Source: Variovorax boronicumulans
GTDB lineage: Bacteria > Pseudomonadota > Gammaproteobacteria > Burkholderiales > Burkholderiaceae_C
Assembly: GCF_019352895.1 (NCBI RefSeq)
Contig: NZ_JAAAFX010000009.1
Location: forward strand, 1,341,486 to 1,405,485
Direction of reading: 5' to 3'
Length of the DNA stretch: 64,000 nt
Below the pieces are notes generated by a model. It had not been told where the DNA came from. It made no database searches and was given only the letters and a program-made list of their open reading frames with translations. A program made the position numbers and the translations under genes. Shown in pieces: positions 30,712-38,667 of this stretch (positions are counted from its first letter, which is position 1; each line of letters opens with the position of its first letter).

Positions 30712-31673
30712 AGGCGGCCGCGATCACGCGCTGGCGCTCGGCGCTGTCGGCCGTCGTGCTGGCGGCCGGCGTGGTCGCGCTCACGGGCTGCATCGGCATC
30801 TACAAGAGTGCCGGCGCGGTCGAGGACACCCGCCTCGACCACACGCCGCGCATCGCGGTGATCTCGGCCTTCCAGCCCGAGCTCACGCTGCTGCTGGCGC
30901 GGCTGCAGAAGCCGGTGACGTACAGCGAGCACGGCGTCGACTTCACCACCGGCACGCTCGAAGGCAAGCCGGTGGTGCTGTTCCTCTCGGGCATCAGCAT
31001 GACGAACGCGACCATGAACACGCAGCGCGTGCTGGACCGCTTTCGCGTCACCCACATCGTCTTCAGCGGCATCGCGGGCGGCGTGAACCCCGCGCTGCAC
31101 GTGGGCGATGTGACCGTGCCCGCGCAATGGGGCCAGTACCTCGAGGTGCTGATGGCCCGCGAAACCGCGCCGGGCCGGTTCAGCGCGCCGCCCTTCATCA
31201 CCGACGCGACGATGTTCCCGAACTTCGGCATGGTGCATCCGCGCTCCGTCGAGGTGCGCACCGAGGCCAGGCCGCAGATCGAGCGCAAGTTCTGGTTCGA
31301 GGCCGACCCGAAGATGCTCGCGGTCGCGCGCAGCATCCGCAACGTCGAGCTGGCGAACTGCAGCGCGGGCAAGTGCCTGCCGCGCAAGCCCCAGTTGGTG
31401 GTCGGCGGCAACGGCGTCTCGGGCCAGGCCTTCATGGACAACAAGGCCTACCGCGAATACACCTTCAGGACCTTCCAGGCCAACGTGATCGACATGGAGA
31501 CCGCGGCCGTGGGCATGGTCGCCTACAGCAACGGCGTGCCCTACATCGCCTTCCGCTCGCTCAGCGACCTCGCGGGCGGCGGCGACGGCGAGAACGAGAT
31601 GGGGACCTTCATGGGCATCGCGGCCGACAATTCGGCCAAGGTGATGCTGGCCTTCCTCGCGGCCTGGAAGTGA
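30708..31673 (+). CDS. Nucleoside phosphorylase-superfamily lipoprotein
   Basis: A 321-aa protein of the purine nucleoside phosphorylase/MTA-SAH nucleosidase superfamily. Its start is a GTG coupled to the BMP gene. The N-terminus has a lipoprotein signal ending in the lipobox ALTGC at about residue 27, so the enzyme should sit in the envelope. Family motifs are IAVISAFQPELTLLL, HIVFSGIAGGVNPALHVGDVTVP and ANVIDMETAAVGMVAYSNGVPYIAFRSLSD. A role in splitting nucleosides outside the cytoplasm before uptake is suggested by context. The substrate is unproven, and the extra Cys pair (ELANCSAGKCLPRK) fits a periplasmic location. Confidence 0.87.
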   Translation: MKAAAITRWRSALSAVVLAAGVVALTGCIGIYKSAGAVEDTRLDHTPRIAVISAFQPELTLLLARLQKPVTYSEHGVDFTTGTLEGKPVVLFLSGISMTNATMNTQRVLDRFRVTHIVFSGIAGGVNPALHVGDVTVPAQWGQYLEVLMARETAPGRFSAPPFITDATMFPNFGMVHPRSVEVRTEARPQIERKFWFEADPKMLAVARSIRNVELANCSAGKCLPRKPQLVVGGNGVSGQAFMDNKAYREYTFRTFQANVIDMETAAVGMVAYSNGVPYIAFRSLSDLAGGGDGENEMGTFMGIAADNSAKVMLAFLAAWK

Positions 31674-31679
31674 TTCCGC

Positions 31680-31797
31680 CTTCACTCCCTCCCCTTGCGG
31701 GAGAGGGTCGGGGCCGGGGCGCGCACCACCACAGAACGATGACGTGGGCCGCGTGCCCCCCTCCCCGCCTCGCCCCGCAATGGGAAGGAGGAAGACC
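31680..31797. repeat. GC-rich inverted-repeat element before the hydrolase gene
   Basis: Contains CCCTCCCC-ttgcggg-AGAGGG and a further CCCCTCCCC...GGGAAGGAGG pair, a style of element seen again at 35141-35270. Its 3' arm supplies the AAGGAGGA ribosome site of the following gene. Confidence 0.45.
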
Positions 31798-32535
31798 ATG
31801 ACCCACCCCAGCGCTCTTCGCCTCGTTCTGCTGCCAGGCATGGACGGCACGGGTGATCTCTTCGAGCCCCTGCGGCACGCCATGCGGCCGTGCAACGCCA
31901 TCGACGTGGTGCGCTACCCCGGCACCGAGGTGTTGGGCTATGACGAACTCGAACGACGGGTGCGTGCGCAACTCCCCGCCGGTCAGCCCTTCGTGCTGCT
32001 CGGCGAATCCTTCTCCGGCCCGTTGGCCATCGCGATCGCGGCCGCGCCTCCTCCCAACCTGCGCGGCCTGATCCTGTGCTGCAGCTTCGCGCGCAGCCCC
32101 GCACCGGGGCTGGCGTTGCTGCGCGGCGGCCTGCTCGAACTGGCGATGAAATTCCTGCATTCGGACCGAATGCGCGGCCCCATGCGTCACCTGCTGCTGG
32201 GCCGCTTTGCCACACCGCGCCTTGCGGGGATGTTGCAGGCCTCGCTGCGACAGGTGACGACCACGGTCATGACGCATCGCCTGAAGGAAGTGCAGCAGGT
32301 GAACGTGATCGACCGGCTTTCGCGGGTGCGCGTGCCCGCGCTGTATCTGCGGGCAATGCATGACCGCATCGTTCCGGAGGAGGCGGCGCGTATCATCCAG
32401 CGCGCCCTGCCGGGCCTGCGCATCGTGCACCTGCCAGGGCCTCACGGCCTGTTGCAGGCTGTGCCTGAGGCCGCCGCCCGAGCCATCGAAACCTTTTGCA
32501 ATGCGCTTGGCGACCCCGAGCCCACCGCCCCATGA
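31798..32535 (+). CDS. Alpha/beta-fold hydrolase
   Basis: A 245-aa cytoplasmic hydrolase. The start is fixed by a strong AAGGAGGA six bases upstream. The oxyanion region LLPGMDGTGDLF and the nucleophile elbow GESFSG (Ser) are clear. A catalytic Asp is likely in AMHDRIVP and His in LPGPHGLLQ. Its stop overlaps the start of the ABC ATPase (ATGA), so it is inside the nucleoside transporter operon. No substrate can be inferred. It could be an esterase acting on a transported nucleoside derivative, but that is speculation. Confidence 0.85.
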   Translation: MTHPSALRLVLLPGMDGTGDLFEPLRHAMRPCNAIDVVRYPGTEVLGYDELERRVRAQLPAGQPFVLLGESFSGPLAIAIAAAPPPNLRGLILCCSFARSPAPGLALLRGGLLELAMKFLHSDRMRGPMRHLLLGRFATPRLAGMLQASLRQVTTTVMTHRLKEVQQVNVIDRLSRVRVPALYLRAMHDRIVPEEAARIIQRALPGLRIVHLPGPHGLLQAVPEAAARAIETFCNALGDPEPTAP

Positions 32536-34082
32536 ACCCCACCGTGCTCCGGCTTGCCGGCATCACCAAGCGCTTCGGCCCGCTGGTGGCCAACGACGCG
32601 ATCTCCCTCGAGCTGCAGGCCGGCGAAGTGCTGGCGCTGCTGGGGGAGAACGGCGCCGGCAAGTCGACGCTGATGTCGATCCTGTTCGGCCACTACACCG
32701 CCGACGAGGGCCGCATCGAGGCCTTCGGCCAGGCGCTGCCGCCCGGCAACCCCAAGGCCGCGCTGGCCGCGGGCATCGGCATGGTGCACCAGCATTTCAC
32801 GCTGGCCGACAACCTCAGCGTGCTCGACAACGTGCTCATGGGCACCGAGCCGCTGTGGCAACCCTTCTCGCGGCGCAGCGCGGCACGGTCGCGGCTGCTG
32901 GAGGTCTCCCAGCGCTTCGGCCTGCCGGTGCAGCCCGACGCGAAGATCGGCGACCTGTCGGTCGGCGAGCGCCAGCGCGTGGAGATCCTCAAGGCGCTGT
33001 ACCGCGGCGCGCGCATCCTGATCCTCGACGAGCCGACCGCCGTGCTCACGCCGCAGGAGAGCGAGGCGCTGTTCGACACGCTGGCCCAGATGGTGGCCCA
33101 GGGCCTGTCGATCATCTTCATCAGCCACAAGCTGGGCGAGGTGCTGCGCGTGTCGCACCGCGTGGCGGTGCTGCGCGGCGGCAAGCTGGTGGCGCAGGCG
33201 CGCGCGGTCGACACCACCCAGGCCGAGCTCGCGCTCTGGATGGTCGGCCGCGCGGTCGAGAAGACCGCGCGCCGGCCGGCCCGCAGCGTGGGCGATGCGG
33301 TCTGCGTGCTCGACCACGTCAGCACCACCGGCAGCGGCCACGACCGGCTCGACGATGTCTCGCTCACGCTCAAGGCCGGCGAGATCGTCGCGATCGCGGG
33401 CGTGTCGGGCAACGGCCAGGTCGCGCTGGCCGAGTTGCTGAGCGGCACGCGCCGCGCCATGTCTGGCTCGGTGCAGCTGATGGGCCGCGCGCTGCCGCCC
33501 TCGCCCGCCCGGCTGGTGCCGCGTGGCGTCGCGCGCATCCCCGAAGACCGGCACGCCGTGGGCGTGATCGGCGACCTGCCGGTGTGGGAGAACGCGGTGT
33601 CCGAACGGCTGCGCAGCCCGGCCTTCTCGCGCTGGACGCCGCTGGGCCTGCGCTGGGTCAAGCGCGCCGCGGCACGCGCCTATGCGGCGCGGGTCGAGAA
33701 GGCCTACGACGTACGCGGCGCGGGCCTGTCCTCGCCCGCACGCTCGCTCTCGGGCGGCAACATGCAGAAGCTGATCCTGGGCCGCGCGCTGATGGCGCCC
33801 GAGTCCGCCAACGGCCAGCGCAAGCCGCCGCGGCTGATCGTCGCGCACCAGCCGACCTGGGGCCTGGACATCGGCGCGGTCGCCTATGTGCAGCAGCAAT
33901 TGATCGCCGCGCGCGATGCCGGCGCCGCGGTGCTGGTGATCTCCGACGACCTCGACGAGGTGCTGGCATTGGGCGACCGCGTGGCCGTGATGCACGGCGG
34001 CCACCTGGGCGAACCGCGGCCCGCCACCGCCTGGACACGCGAAGCCATCGGCCTGGCCATGGCCGGCACGGAACATTCATGA
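32532..34082 (+). CDS. Nucleoside-type ABC transporter ATP-binding protein (tandem ATPase)
   Basis: A 516-aa ATPase with two nucleotide-binding domains, as in YufO/NupA and the sugar transporter ATPases. The first domain has Walker A GENGAGKST, signature SVGERQRVEI and Walker B ILILDEPTA. The second is degenerate: its P-loop is GVSGNGQVAL, its signature SGGNMQKLILG, and its Walker B region LIVAHQPTWGLD. This asymmetry is normal in the family. It starts in the hydrolase stop, and its own stop overlaps the first permease start. It energises the two permeases that follow. Confidence 0.93.
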   Translation: MNPTVLRLAGITKRFGPLVANDAISLELQAGEVLALLGENGAGKSTLMSILFGHYTADEGRIEAFGQALPPGNPKAALAAGIGMVHQHFTLADNLSVLDNVLMGTEPLWQPFSRRSAARSRLLEVSQRFGLPVQPDAKIGDLSVGERQRVEILKALYRGARILILDEPTAVLTPQESEALFDTLAQMVAQGLSIIFISHKLGEVLRVSHRVAVLRGGKLVAQARAVDTTQAELALWMVGRAVEKTARRPARSVGDAVCVLDHVSTTGSGHDRLDDVSLTLKAGEIVAIAGVSGNGQVALAELLSGTRRAMSGSVQLMGRALPPSPARLVPRGVARIPEDRHAVGVIGDLPVWENAVSERLRSPAFSRWTPLGLRWVKRAAARAYAARVEKAYDVRGAGLSSPARSLSGGNMQKLILGRALMAPESANGQRKPPRLIVAHQPTWGLDIGAVAYVQQQLIAARDAGAAVLVISDDLDEVLALGDRVAVMHGGHLGEPRPATAWTREAIGLAMAGTEHS

Positions 34083-35140
34083 GACTCGAACGCCGTCACC
34101 GGACCTCCCCCCTGGCCCTCGTGCTCGCGCCCATCGGCGCGATCGCCTTCACGCTCGTCGTCAGCGCCCTGCTGGTGCTCTGGGCCGGCGCGCCCGTGGG
34201 CCGCACCTACGCGCTGCTGCTGCAGGGCGGCTTCGGCTCGGTCTTCGCGTGGAGCGAGACCCTGACCCGCGCCATCCCGCTGATCCTCACCGGCCTCGCA
34301 GCCACCGTGGCCTTCAAGGCGCGGCTGTTCAACATCGGCGCCGAAGGCCAGCTCTACGCGGGCGCGCTGGCCGCGATCGCGGTCGGCGGCATGCATGGCG
34401 GCACCGGCTTCGCGCTTTCGCCCTGGCTGCTGTTCCCGCTGATGATGCTGGCGGCGGCCGTGGCCGGCGCGCTGCTGCTGCTGGGCCCGGCGCTGATGAA
34501 GAACCGACTGGGCGTCGACGAGGTCGTGACCACGCTGCTGATCAACTTCATCGTGCTGCTCGCGGTCTCGGCCATGCTCGACGGCCCGATGAAGGACCCG
34601 ACCGCCATGGGCTGGCCGCAGAGCGTGGCACTGCAGGGCGATCTCGAACTCGGCAAGCTGATCGCGCAGACCCGCGTGCACACCGGGCTGATCTGGGCCG
34701 TGTCGCTGGCCGTGATGGTCTGGGCGATCTTCAAGTACACGGTGCTGGGCTTCGACATCCGCGCGGTCGGCGCCAACGCGCGCGGCGCGGCCTTCGCGGG
34801 CGTGCCGGTGACGCGCACCGTGGTCATGGTCGCGCTGCTGTCGGGCGCGCTGGCCGGGCTGGCGGGCGCCATCGAGGTCGCGGGCCGCACCAGCTACGTG
34901 ACGCTCGACATGTCGCCGGGCTACGGCTACACCGGCATCGTGATCGCGATGCTCGCCGGCCTGCACCCGCTGGGCGTGATCGCCGCCGGCGTGTTCGTGG
35001 CCGGCGTGCTGGTCGGCGCCGACAGCATGAGCCGCGCGGTCGGTGTGCCGACCTACATCGCCGACGTGATCGTCGCGGCCTCGCTGATCGCGGTGCTGGT
35101 GGCGACGCTGCTGACGCAGTACCGGGTGCGGCGCAAATGA
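34079..35140 (+). CDS. Nucleoside-type ABC transporter permease 1
   Basis: Inner-membrane permease of 353 aa, YufP-like. About ten hydrophobic spans are visible. The family signature ARLFNIGAEGQLYAGALAA is near residue 80, and the cytoplasmic coupling segment VGANARGAAFAGVP is in the second half. GYGYTGIVIAMLAGLHPLGVI is also conserved. It is coupled to the ATPase gene through an ATGA overlap. Confidence 0.92.
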   Translation: MRLERRHRTSPLALVLAPIGAIAFTLVVSALLVLWAGAPVGRTYALLLQGGFGSVFAWSETLTRAIPLILTGLAATVAFKARLFNIGAEGQLYAGALAAIAVGGMHGGTGFALSPWLLFPLMMLAAAVAGALLLLGPALMKNRLGVDEVVTTLLINFIVLLAVSAMLDGPMKDPTAMGWPQSVALQGDLELGKLIAQTRVHTGLIWAVSLAVMVWAIFKYTVLGFDIRAVGANARGAAFAGVPVTRTVVMVALLSGALAGLAGAIEVAGRTSYVTLDMSPGYGYTGIVIAMLAGLHPLGVIAAGVFVAGVLVGADSMSRAVGVPTYIADVIVAASLIAVLVATLLTQYRVRRK

Positions 35141-35270
35141 GGGCGCCCTCCTCTGCGGCTGGGCTCCTTCCCTCGCTGGGGGAAGGCTGGGATGGGGGCT
35201 GCAGCCTGCCCATCGCGCGCCGCCTGCCCCCACCCCCGCCCTCCCCCGGAAGGGGAGGAAGCAAAGACAA
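35141..35270. repeat. GC-rich inverted-repeat element between the two permease genes
   Basis: A 130-bp spacer interrupts an otherwise overlapping operon. It holds CCTTCCCTCGCTGGGGGAAGG and a second CCCTCCCC-cggaa-GGGGAGG hairpin. The distal arm (GGGGAGGAAG) provides the ribosome site of permease 2. The element resembles the one at 31680-31797. Confidence 0.45.
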
Positions 35271-36194
35271 ATGACCGACCTCTTCGACATCCTCTCCAAC
35301 GCCTCCTTCTGGGTGGCCACGCTGCGCATCGCCACGCCGCTGATCCTCGGCACGCTGGGCGTGCTGCTGTGCGAGCGCGCGGGCGTGCTCAACCTCGGCA
35401 TTGAAGGGATCATGGTCGCGGGTGCCTTCACGGGCTGGCTCGCGGTCTACGCGGGCGCGCCGCTGTGGGTCGGCGTCGGCGTGGCGGCCTTCACCGGCGC
35501 GGTGTTCGGCCTGCTGCACGCCTTCCTGACGGTCGGGCTCGCGCTGTCGCAGCACGTGTCGGGGCTGGGCATCACGCTGCTGGCCACGGCGCTCAGCTAC
35601 TTCGGCTACCGCGTGAGCTTCCCCAAGGTCAGCACGCCGCCCACGGTGACGCCCTTCGCGCCGATGGACTGGCTGCCGATCCCGATCCTCAACGCGCAGA
35701 CCGCGCTCACGCTGTTCGCACTGCTGCTGGTGCCGGTGGTCGCGTGGGTGCTGCTGCGCACGCCGGTCGGCCTGGCGGTGCGCATGGTGGGCGAGAACCC
35801 GCAGGCGGCCGAGGGCCAGGGCGTGTCGGTCGCGGCCACGCGCACCGGCGCCATCGTGGCGGGCTCGGCGCTGATGGGTGTGGCGGGCGCCTTCCTCACG
35901 CTGTCGGCCTTCAACGCCTTCTTCTTCAACATGGTCAACGGCCGCGGCTGGATCTGCGTGGCGCTGGTGGTGTTCGCCTCGTGGCGGCCCGGCAAGGCGC
36001 TGCTGGGCGCGCTGCTGTTCGCCTTCTTCGACGCGCTGCAGCTGCGCCTGCAGCAGTCGGGCGACGCCGCGCTGCCCTACCAGCTCTACCTGATGCTGCC
36101 CTACCTGCTGTCGATCCTGGCGCTGGTGCTGGTGGCGCGCAAGGCGAGCTATCCGCAGGCGCTGATGAAGCCTTATCGCAAGGGCGAGCGATAG
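35271..36194 (+). CDS. Nucleoside-type ABC transporter permease 2
   Basis: Second inner-membrane permease, 307 aa, YufQ-like. It has the paired signature ERAGVLNLGIEGIMVAGAFTGWL near residue 40 and the coupling loop VGENPQAAEGQGVSVAATR. About nine spans are visible. It is the last gene of the URC/nucleoside operon and ends where the insertion-sequence scar begins. Confidence 0.92.
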   Translation: MTDLFDILSNASFWVATLRIATPLILGTLGVLLCERAGVLNLGIEGIMVAGAFTGWLAVYAGAPLWVGVGVAAFTGAVFGLLHAFLTVGLALSQHVSGLGITLLATALSYFGYRVSFPKVSTPPTVTPFAPMDWLPIPILNAQTALTLFALLLVPVVAWVLLRTPVGLAVRMVGENPQAAEGQGVSVAATRTGAIVAGSALMGVAGAFLTLSAFNAFFFNMVNGRGWICVALVVFASWRPGKALLGALLFAFFDALQLRLQQSGDAALPYQLYLMLPYLLSILALVLVARKASYPQALMKPYRKGER

Positions 36195-36204
36195 GCTGAT
36201 GTTT

Positions 36205-36560
36205 CAGTAGGTCGTTCATCCGTTCGCGATTTGGGATGCTGTGGTTACCAAGACGCGCCCCTTGACTCAGGAGAACGGATGAACAGCCATAAGCATGCGA
36301 GATTGACGCCAAAGGTCGAGCCCTTCTGGTGGACAGGGCACGAACGCAGAGCTGGAAAGTCGCAGCGGCACGCAATGCGGCCGGCGTGAGCCCGCGCACG
36401 GCCTGTAAGTGGCTTGCTCGCTTCAAGGCCGAGGGCCTGTCTGGGCTCAAAGACCGCAGTTCCAGGCCCGCATGTTGTCCTCATGCGATGAGGACCGGGT
36501 TCGGTTCGAAGCGCTGAGCCGCCAGAGATGGCCCCTGTGAGCCATCAGGTTCCCATAAGC
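36205..36560 (+). pseudogene. Decayed IS481-type transposase
   Basis: From an ATG at 36279 the sequence reads MNSHKHARLTPK and then loses frame. Restoring one G in the following GG run gives GRALLVDRARTQSWKVAAARNAAGVSPRTACKWLARFKAEGLSGLKDRSSRP, the helix-turn-helix start of an IS481 transposase. A second shift at about 36495 leads to VRFEALSRQRWPL and a stop. The catalytic DDE part is missing. The 36205-36278 stretch is probably the left end and leader of the element. It is not functional. Confidence 0.8.
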
Positions 36561-36657
36561 CGCATACCGGCTATGAACAACCTACTGAAATTCAACAGCC
36601 AGAGCCTCACCGTCTTCAATGAACAGCACCCGCTAGCTGAACTCAAAGGACATTACA

Positions 36658-37167
36658 TCACGCAGCAAACAGAAATACCACAAAACTTACTGCATTGCGC
36701 AATGAATGAACACATGCGACCAATAAATAGGGGTGTCCCCCAGGAAAATCGCGAGCAACAAAACCCATTGCCAGCAACAAACCAAAAATAAACGCTCCCC
36801 AAAACTGAAGCCCTAAAGAATGGGCCAATCCAAAGGCAATCGCCGATATCAAAACATATCCCATCCGACTCTCGAACCCCGCGCGCTGCATCACACGACG
36901 TATCAACAGCTGGTGCAGCGCCGTCTCAAATAAGGGCCCAACCAGCACAGCCATGACGAATACTCGCAACCACCCTTTCGCAAAAAGCGCTTCTTGCACA
37001 GGGGCCGCCGAATTTGAGGAAAAGCCGATGAAATGCAATACATAAGATATTGCCACAGCATAAAAAATACCCACAAACAATAACAAGCCCACAAAACCGA
37101 GACAGTTTATATTTCTAAGAAAGTGAAACACGAAATAAAATCCATGACGCACGACATTAAAAATCAT
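36658..37167 (-). CDS. CPBP-type membrane protein (putative intramembrane protease), AT-rich
   Basis: A 169-aa protein with four or five membrane spans. Its DNA is far richer in A/T than any neighbour. It shows a reduced CPBP (CAAX-protease/bacteriocin-processing) pattern. Motif 1 is FETALHQLLIRRV, with one Glu where the family normally has two. Motif 2 is FGLAHS, and a late VHSLRNAV carries His and Asn. Family members process peptides or act as immunity factors. Loss of one Glu makes activity uncertain. Base composition and the adjoining IS remnant point to transfer. AGGGG precedes the ATG. Confidence 0.7.
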   Translation of the reverse strand: MIFNVVRHGFYFVFHFLRNINCLGFVGLLLFVGIFYAVAISYVLHFIGFSSNSAAPVQEALFAKGWLRVFVMAVLVGPLFETALHQLLIRRVMQRAGFESRMGYVLISAIAFGLAHSLGLQFWGAFIFGLLLAMGFVARDFPGGHPYLLVACVHSLRNAVSFVVFLFAA

Positions 37168-38050
37168 AATCCCCTACTAATATCAAAATTAATCATAGGA
37201 ATTTTTATTTGACTGACAATCCAAGATTGAAGATACGCACGCTCATCTGAGCTTAGAAGTTCATAGATCACGATGTCAACCACATCATCACACCTCATCG
37301 CATCTCGTCAGAATAATTCACCATTTATTCTAGACACCCGATTATTTGAGACAAATGTTTCTAGAATTCACTAGGAGATTTGGCATCGTTTTGAGCAAAA
37401 TCGTTAGTTCTTTGGTTTTCAGCCTGAATTGACCAACAAGGGCGAAAGCGACATCCGCAATACTGGAGTTGAAGAGGTTTTCCAGTGGAAGGATGTACTG
37501 ACGCGCCTATCGCCGATAGCAAGCCTGATCGACTCCGCCCGCGATAGGCGTGTCAGCCAGGACTGATGCGTTGGATTAGCTGTGCGCACGCCGCCGGCCT
37601 GCGCGCAGGTACTGGGCCAGCAACCCGCGCGTGCGCGCGCCGTAAAGCAGTTCACTGACGCCAAGCAGTTGCAGCTAACGCCCTCGATGTTGAGTCGACG
37701 CCAGCTGGTGCAGGTGAAGTTCAAGCAATGACGCCGGCCGCGTGCCGCGGCACGCACAAGCACCGAGGTGGTGGTGAAGTTCTGGGCAGGGAGTGGCCAA
37801 TAGCGATTCCCAAATGGCACTGCATGTGCTGGCGCCACCTTGCCATCACTCCCGATGGACTGCTGATAGCTCCATCAGAGCAGATGGGCCGGCTTAGGAA
37901 CTATGACCTGCACGAGCAGTTGCCCTCTTTGACCTGGTGCATATCAAGGCCAGTGTGGATTTCTACTGTCCGCAGAATCTGGTTGATCGGTTAGATCGCA
38001 TCGACACGCGAAACGCAGCTTTAAAGGCCCAAGGTCCCTCAAAGTGGGCT
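37168..38050. other. About 880 bp with no supportable gene
   Basis: The first ~250 bp are AT-rich like the CPBP gene; the rest returns to mixed composition. A short open stretch at about 37408-37566 (QPELTNKGESDIRNTGVEEVFQWKDVL...) reads like coding sequence but has no start, family or continuation. A 420-base frame on the minus strand (37419-37838) has a composition typical of chance frames. The region looks like worn remains of inserted DNA ending at the Fur-regulated promoter. Confidence 0.6.
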
Positions 38051-38070
38051 TACAATGCGAATAATTCTCA
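38051..38070 (+). promoter_or_regulatory. Fur-box promoter of the heme uptake locus
   Basis: A -10-like TACAAT (38051-38056) is directly followed by TGCGAATAATTCTCA (38056-38070). This matches the 7-1-7 Fur consensus TGATAATNATTATCA at 11 of 14 defined positions. Fur bound here would block the promoter when iron is plentiful. No good -35 is visible. Confidence 0.7.
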
Positions 38071-38135
38071 TTTGAGTTGTTGCATCCGGTACTTTCCGAC
38101 AGTGAAGCAGCTCGCCCGAATGGAGCTTCTTCACC

Positions 38136-38666
38136 GTGTCCGCCCTGCCGCCGCTGCCTGCCTGCGCTCCTGCCGATCCGCCTGCCGTCGAATCGCTCTA
38201 CCTCGCGCATCACGGCTGGCTGCAGATGTGGCTGCGCAAGAAGCTGGCGAACGCGGCCGACGCGGCGGACATCGCGCATGACACCTTCGTTCGCGTGCTG
38301 GCCTCGCGCCACCGCACGCGCATCGCCGAACCGCGGGCCTTCCTCACGACCATCGCCAAGGGGCTGGTGATCGACAGCTGGCGCCGCCAGGAGATCGAGC
38401 GCGCCTACAGGGAAGCGCTGGCGCTGCAGCCCGAGCAGCTCGCGCCCTCGCCCGAGACGCACCTGCTGATCGTCGAGACGCTGGCGCGCATCGACCGCCT
38501 GCTCGACGGGCTCAAGCCCAAGGTGCGCACCGCCTTCCTGCTGGCGCAGATCGAGGAACTGCCCTACGCCGAGATCGCGCAGCGCATGGGTGTGACCGTG
38601 CGCTCGGTCGAGCGCTACGTGGCCGAGGCGCTCTACCACTGCCACCTCGTGCTGGCTTCGGACTGA
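38136..38666 (+). CDS. FecI-type iron-starvation ECF sigma factor (HurI-like)
   Basis: A 176-aa sigma factor that starts at GTG with GGAG ten bases upstream. Region 2 is ESLYLAHHGWLQMWLRKKLANAADAADIAHDTFVRVL, and region 4 is LDGLKPKVRTAFLLAQIEELPYAEIAQRMGVTVRSVERYVAEALYHC. Both are typical of FecI, PupI and HurI. It lies under a Fur box and is followed by FecR and a TonB receptor with a signalling domain. It should therefore transcribe the receptor gene when ligand is sensed at the cell surface. Confidence 0.92.
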   Translation: MSALPPLPACAPADPPAVESLYLAHHGWLQMWLRKKLANAADAADIAHDTFVRVLASRHRTRIAEPRAFLTTIAKGLVIDSWRRQEIERAYREALALQPEQLAPSPETHLLIVETLARIDRLLDGLKPKVRTAFLLAQIEELPYAEIAQRMGVTVRSVERYVAEALYHCHLVLASD

Positions 38667-38667
38667 G

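Noticed and set aside
36528..36791. An 87-codon plus-strand frame in the AT-rich region
   Set aside because: It overlaps the 3' part of the CPBP gene in antisense and has no domain or convincing ribosome site. The membrane protein on the other strand is better supported.
37345..37357. Small palindrome ATTTG-AGA-CAAAT in the AT-rich stretch
   Set aside because: Short, in AT-rich DNA where such repeats arise easily, and not near a gene start.
37419..37838. A 139-codon minus-strand frame in the scar region
   Set aside because: No family, no ribosome site, unusual composition; it probably crosses decayed DNA.
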